Positions 62,569-64,000 of a DNA stretch of 64,000 bases are shown in pieces. The number at the start of each line of letters is the position of its first letter. Position 1 is the stretch's first letter. The position numbers were made by a program, and so were the translations under genes. The notes below the pieces were generated by a model. It did not search any database, was not told where the DNA came from, and saw nothing but the letters and a program-made list of their open reading frames with translations. The stretch covers positions 1 through 64,000 of the forward strand of contig NZ_FOIC01000001.1 in assembly GCF_900111485.1 (NCBI RefSeq), in the 5' to 3' direction. The stretch is from Natrinema hispanicum (GTDB lineage Archaea; Halobacteriota; Halobacteria; Halobacteriales; Natrialbaceae).

Positions 62569-63069
62569 TCAGAATCCGTCCTGGGTGGAATCGAGATCCG
62601 AGCGGTCGTCTGAATCGTCCTCGTCGCCGGGTTCGCGGACGACGTAGACGTCGTACCGCTGATCATTTGCGACCGGGCTGCCAACGCTCGACTGGGGAGC
62701 GATGACCGAGCCCGCGTTCTCGGAACCGATGAAGACGACCGACGCCTCGAGGTCGCCGGCGACCCGTCGGATCTCGCGGACGACGTTCGTCGTCGATGTC
62801 GCGGTCGGCTCGTCGGAACTGACCCGCTCGGAGCGGACGGTCGCTTCCGGTGCGACCTCTTTGGCGCGGGTCTGCATGCCCGCGGCGATCGTCTCCGGCT
62901 CGAACGGTTCGCCCTGCGTGATCCAGCCGCGATCCCGTGCGTACTCCTCGTCGTCCGGAATAACCGTCAGAACGACGACTTCCTCGTCGAGGAGATCACC
63001 GAACGTGGAGGCGCGCTCGAGTGCGTTCATGGCCAACTCCGACCCGTCGAAGGGAACGAGCAATGACAT
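62569..63069 (-). CDS. Universal stress protein (UspA family), long form
   Basis: The 166-residue protein begins MSLLVPFDGSELAMNALERA and has VVFIGSENAGSVIAPQSSVG SPVANDQRYDVYVVRE where the ATP motif G-x2-G-x9-G-S should be. The motif is altered (GSENAGSVIAPQ), so ATP binding is uncertain. An acidic tail follows. It belongs to a different subgroup from the USP at 63231. Confidence 0.85.
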   Translation of the reverse strand: MSLLVPFDGSELAMNALERASTFGDLLDEEVVVLTVIPDDEEYARDRGWITQGEPFEPETIAAGMQTRAKEVAPEATVRSERVSSDEPTATSTTNVVREIRRVAGDLEASVVFIGSENAGSVIAPQSSVGSPVANDQRYDVYVVREPGDEDDSDDRSDLDSTQDGF

Positions 63070-63150
63070 AGGGGTATGTCATACGACAGCGGACGTAAAT
63101 GTTCTCCCTCCAGCAAACGGGGACTCGGGTTCGAGTACTGTTTGACACTC

Positions 63151-63231
63151 ATCCGGGCTGCTATCACTGTGTCCCGGCACACCCACACCCGTCATGCGGG
63201 TGTGCCGGAACTGACGTCCAGTCGTTCGTAT
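63151..63231 (+). repeat. Dispersed ~80-bp palindromic element, copy D
   Basis: It starts ATCCGGGCTGCTATCACTGT and ends GTCGTTCGTAT. The last base belongs to the TGA stop of the USP gene on the minus strand. The central stem CCGGCACACCC (63174-63184) pairs perfectly with GGGTGTGCCGG (63198-63208). It lies in the gap between the two USP genes. Confidence 0.75.
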
Positions 63232-63674
63232 CACTGGTCCCGGGCATCGTCGTCACCGACGACCAGTACCGTCCGATCGGCGACCCTGACGACCCTATCG
63301 ATGGTGCTGCCGAGCAGTGCCCCCTTGAGCGACGAGCGGCCCCGGGCACCGACGACGATCACGTCGATGTCGTTCTCGCTTGCGTACGCGAGAATCTCTT
63401 CGTGGGGGACGCCGGTCCGAACCGCCGTCTCGACGGCCACGTCGGCGTCAGCCGCTTTCGATTCGACCGTCTCGAGCCAGCCTGCGGCCCGCTTGCGAAG
63501 GTGTTGCAGAGCCTCATCGGGATCGACGATCCCCGTGTCGTACTCGGTCCGGTCGTCGGCGACGGCGATGCCGTACAGTGGCGAGTCGAACTGCGCTGCG
63601 AGCGCGAGCGCGTAGTCGACCGCAGTCGTCGCCGTCTCGCTGCCGTCAGTTGCGACCAGAATCGAATCGTACAT
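63231..63674 (-). CDS. Universal stress protein (UspA family)
   Basis: The 147-residue protein begins MYDSILVATDGSETATTAVD and ends VVGARGRSSLKGALLGSTID RVVRVADRTVLVVGDDDARD Q. The ATP-binding pattern G-x2-G-R-S-x8-G-S is complete. Its stop codon abuts repeat copy D. It is the third USP of the acetate block. Confidence 0.92.
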   Translation of the reverse strand: MYDSILVATDGSETATTAVDYALALAAQFDSPLYGIAVADDRTEYDTGIVDPDEALQHLRKRAAGWLETVESKAADADVAVETAVRTGVPHEEILAYASENDIDVIVVGARGRSSLKGALLGSTIDRVVRVADRTVLVVGDDDARDQ

Positions 63675-63774
63675 ACGTAATGCTAGGTGCCCCCGCGAGA
63701 AAGGGCTGTGGCTCTGACCGGGTATCGCACGACTGCTCGAGTCGATATCGAACCCACCGGTCCCGACAGGCCGA

Positions 63775-64000
63775 TCAGTTTGCGTCGGTCGAAACGGCGT
63801 CCAACTCGTCCTGTGCGATCCCCCGCGCCGCCGTTGCCTTCACCGAGGCGACGATCGAGCGGCCAGGCTCGAGTCCGAGCGTCTCGACGCTTTTGCGGGT
63901 GACAAGCGCCACGAGTTCGGGCGAGTCGGCTCCATCGCCGTTTGTGTCACGCTCGAGTTCGATTCCCACCCGCACGACGGCATCACCGGTATCGAGCCAC
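63775..64000 (-). CDS. TOBE-domain protein, 3' part (runs off window)
   Basis: The frame is open at base 64000. About 75 residues are visible: WLDTGDAVVRVGIELERDTN, then PELVALVTRKSVETLGLEPG RSIVASVKATAARGIAQDEL. This is a TOBE domain, the small oxyanion-binding unit at the end of molybdate regulators (ModE-like) and some ABC ATPases. In haloarchaea it is often the C-terminus of a LysR-like HTH plus TOBE regulator, but the N-terminus is not in the window. Confidence 0.7.
   Translation of the reverse strand, partial: WLDTGDAVVRVGIELERDTNGDGADSPELVALVTRKSVETLGLEPGRSIVASVKATAARGIAQDELDAVSTDAN

Overview
The window is chromosomal DNA from a haloarchaeon, most like the Natrinema/Haloterrigena/Natronorubrum group. 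The evidence is high GC, strongly acidic proteins, archaeal information-processing genes (PAN, family-B DNA polymerase, Mre11/Rad50, eL43, eS1, RpoP, KEOPS Pcc1, prefoldin), halocyanin, HTH-10/PAS regulators, and many genes whose TATA box lies about 25-30 nt before the start codon (leaderless or short-leader mRNAs). The assignment to a genus is inference. Family names are recalled, not searched.

Layout. 1-0.33 kb: edge of a transposase gene. 0.4-5.1 kb: a large acidic coiled-coil protein, UPF0058, an iron-type ABC ATPase behind a palindromic iron-box-like operator, and a DUF5793-like protein. 5.3-8.1 kb: rps15-recJ-pcc1-rps3ae operon. 8.2-12.8 kb: halocyanin, archaetidylserine synthase, HEAT-repeat protein, secreted phospholipase-D-fold protein. 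12.8-17.8 kb: an iron block (ferritin-like protein, 44-residue ORF, DtxR-type regulator, then sufCBD behind a perfect 16-bp palindrome). 17.9-28.1 kb: PolB, three small haloarchaeal proteins, mre11-rad50, a small HTH protein, PAN. 28.2-31.1 kb: two very small ORFs and an E1alpha-E1beta-lipoyl operon. 31.2-36.6 kb: GMP synthase glutaminase, a small ORF, an alpha/beta hydrolase with an SCP2-like partner, and a LUD/LutC plus LutB-LutA fusion pair. 36.8-38.7 kb: eL43-rpoP-pcc1 paralog-prefoldin beta-DUF3194. 38.8-52.8 kb: DUF2103, SurE, zinc-ribbon protein, TruD, an ABC exporter, F420-type oxidoreductase, K+ channel, aldo/keto reductase, M24 peptidase, lipoprotein, two cupins, membrane proteins. 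53.1-63.7 kb: an acetate block (DUF4212-ActP symporter, two acetyl-CoA synthetases, UspA proteins, and a recombinase-fold/PAS/GAF/HTH-10 regulator). The right edge holds a partial TOBE protein.

The most unusual signals are: (1) four copies of an ~80-bp palindromic element, three abutting a TGA stop codon, one with a re-paired stem of different sequence; (2) the iron-box palindrome and the suf palindrome; (3) an exactly overlapping three-gene ferritin/small ORF/DtxR operon; (4) the recombinase-fold HTH-10 regulator between two acs genes, with an inverted repeat over its own ribosome binding site; and (5) several coding genes below 60 codons (28275-28602, 31920-32057, 13274-13408). I saw no CRISPR array, rRNA or convincing tRNA gene.
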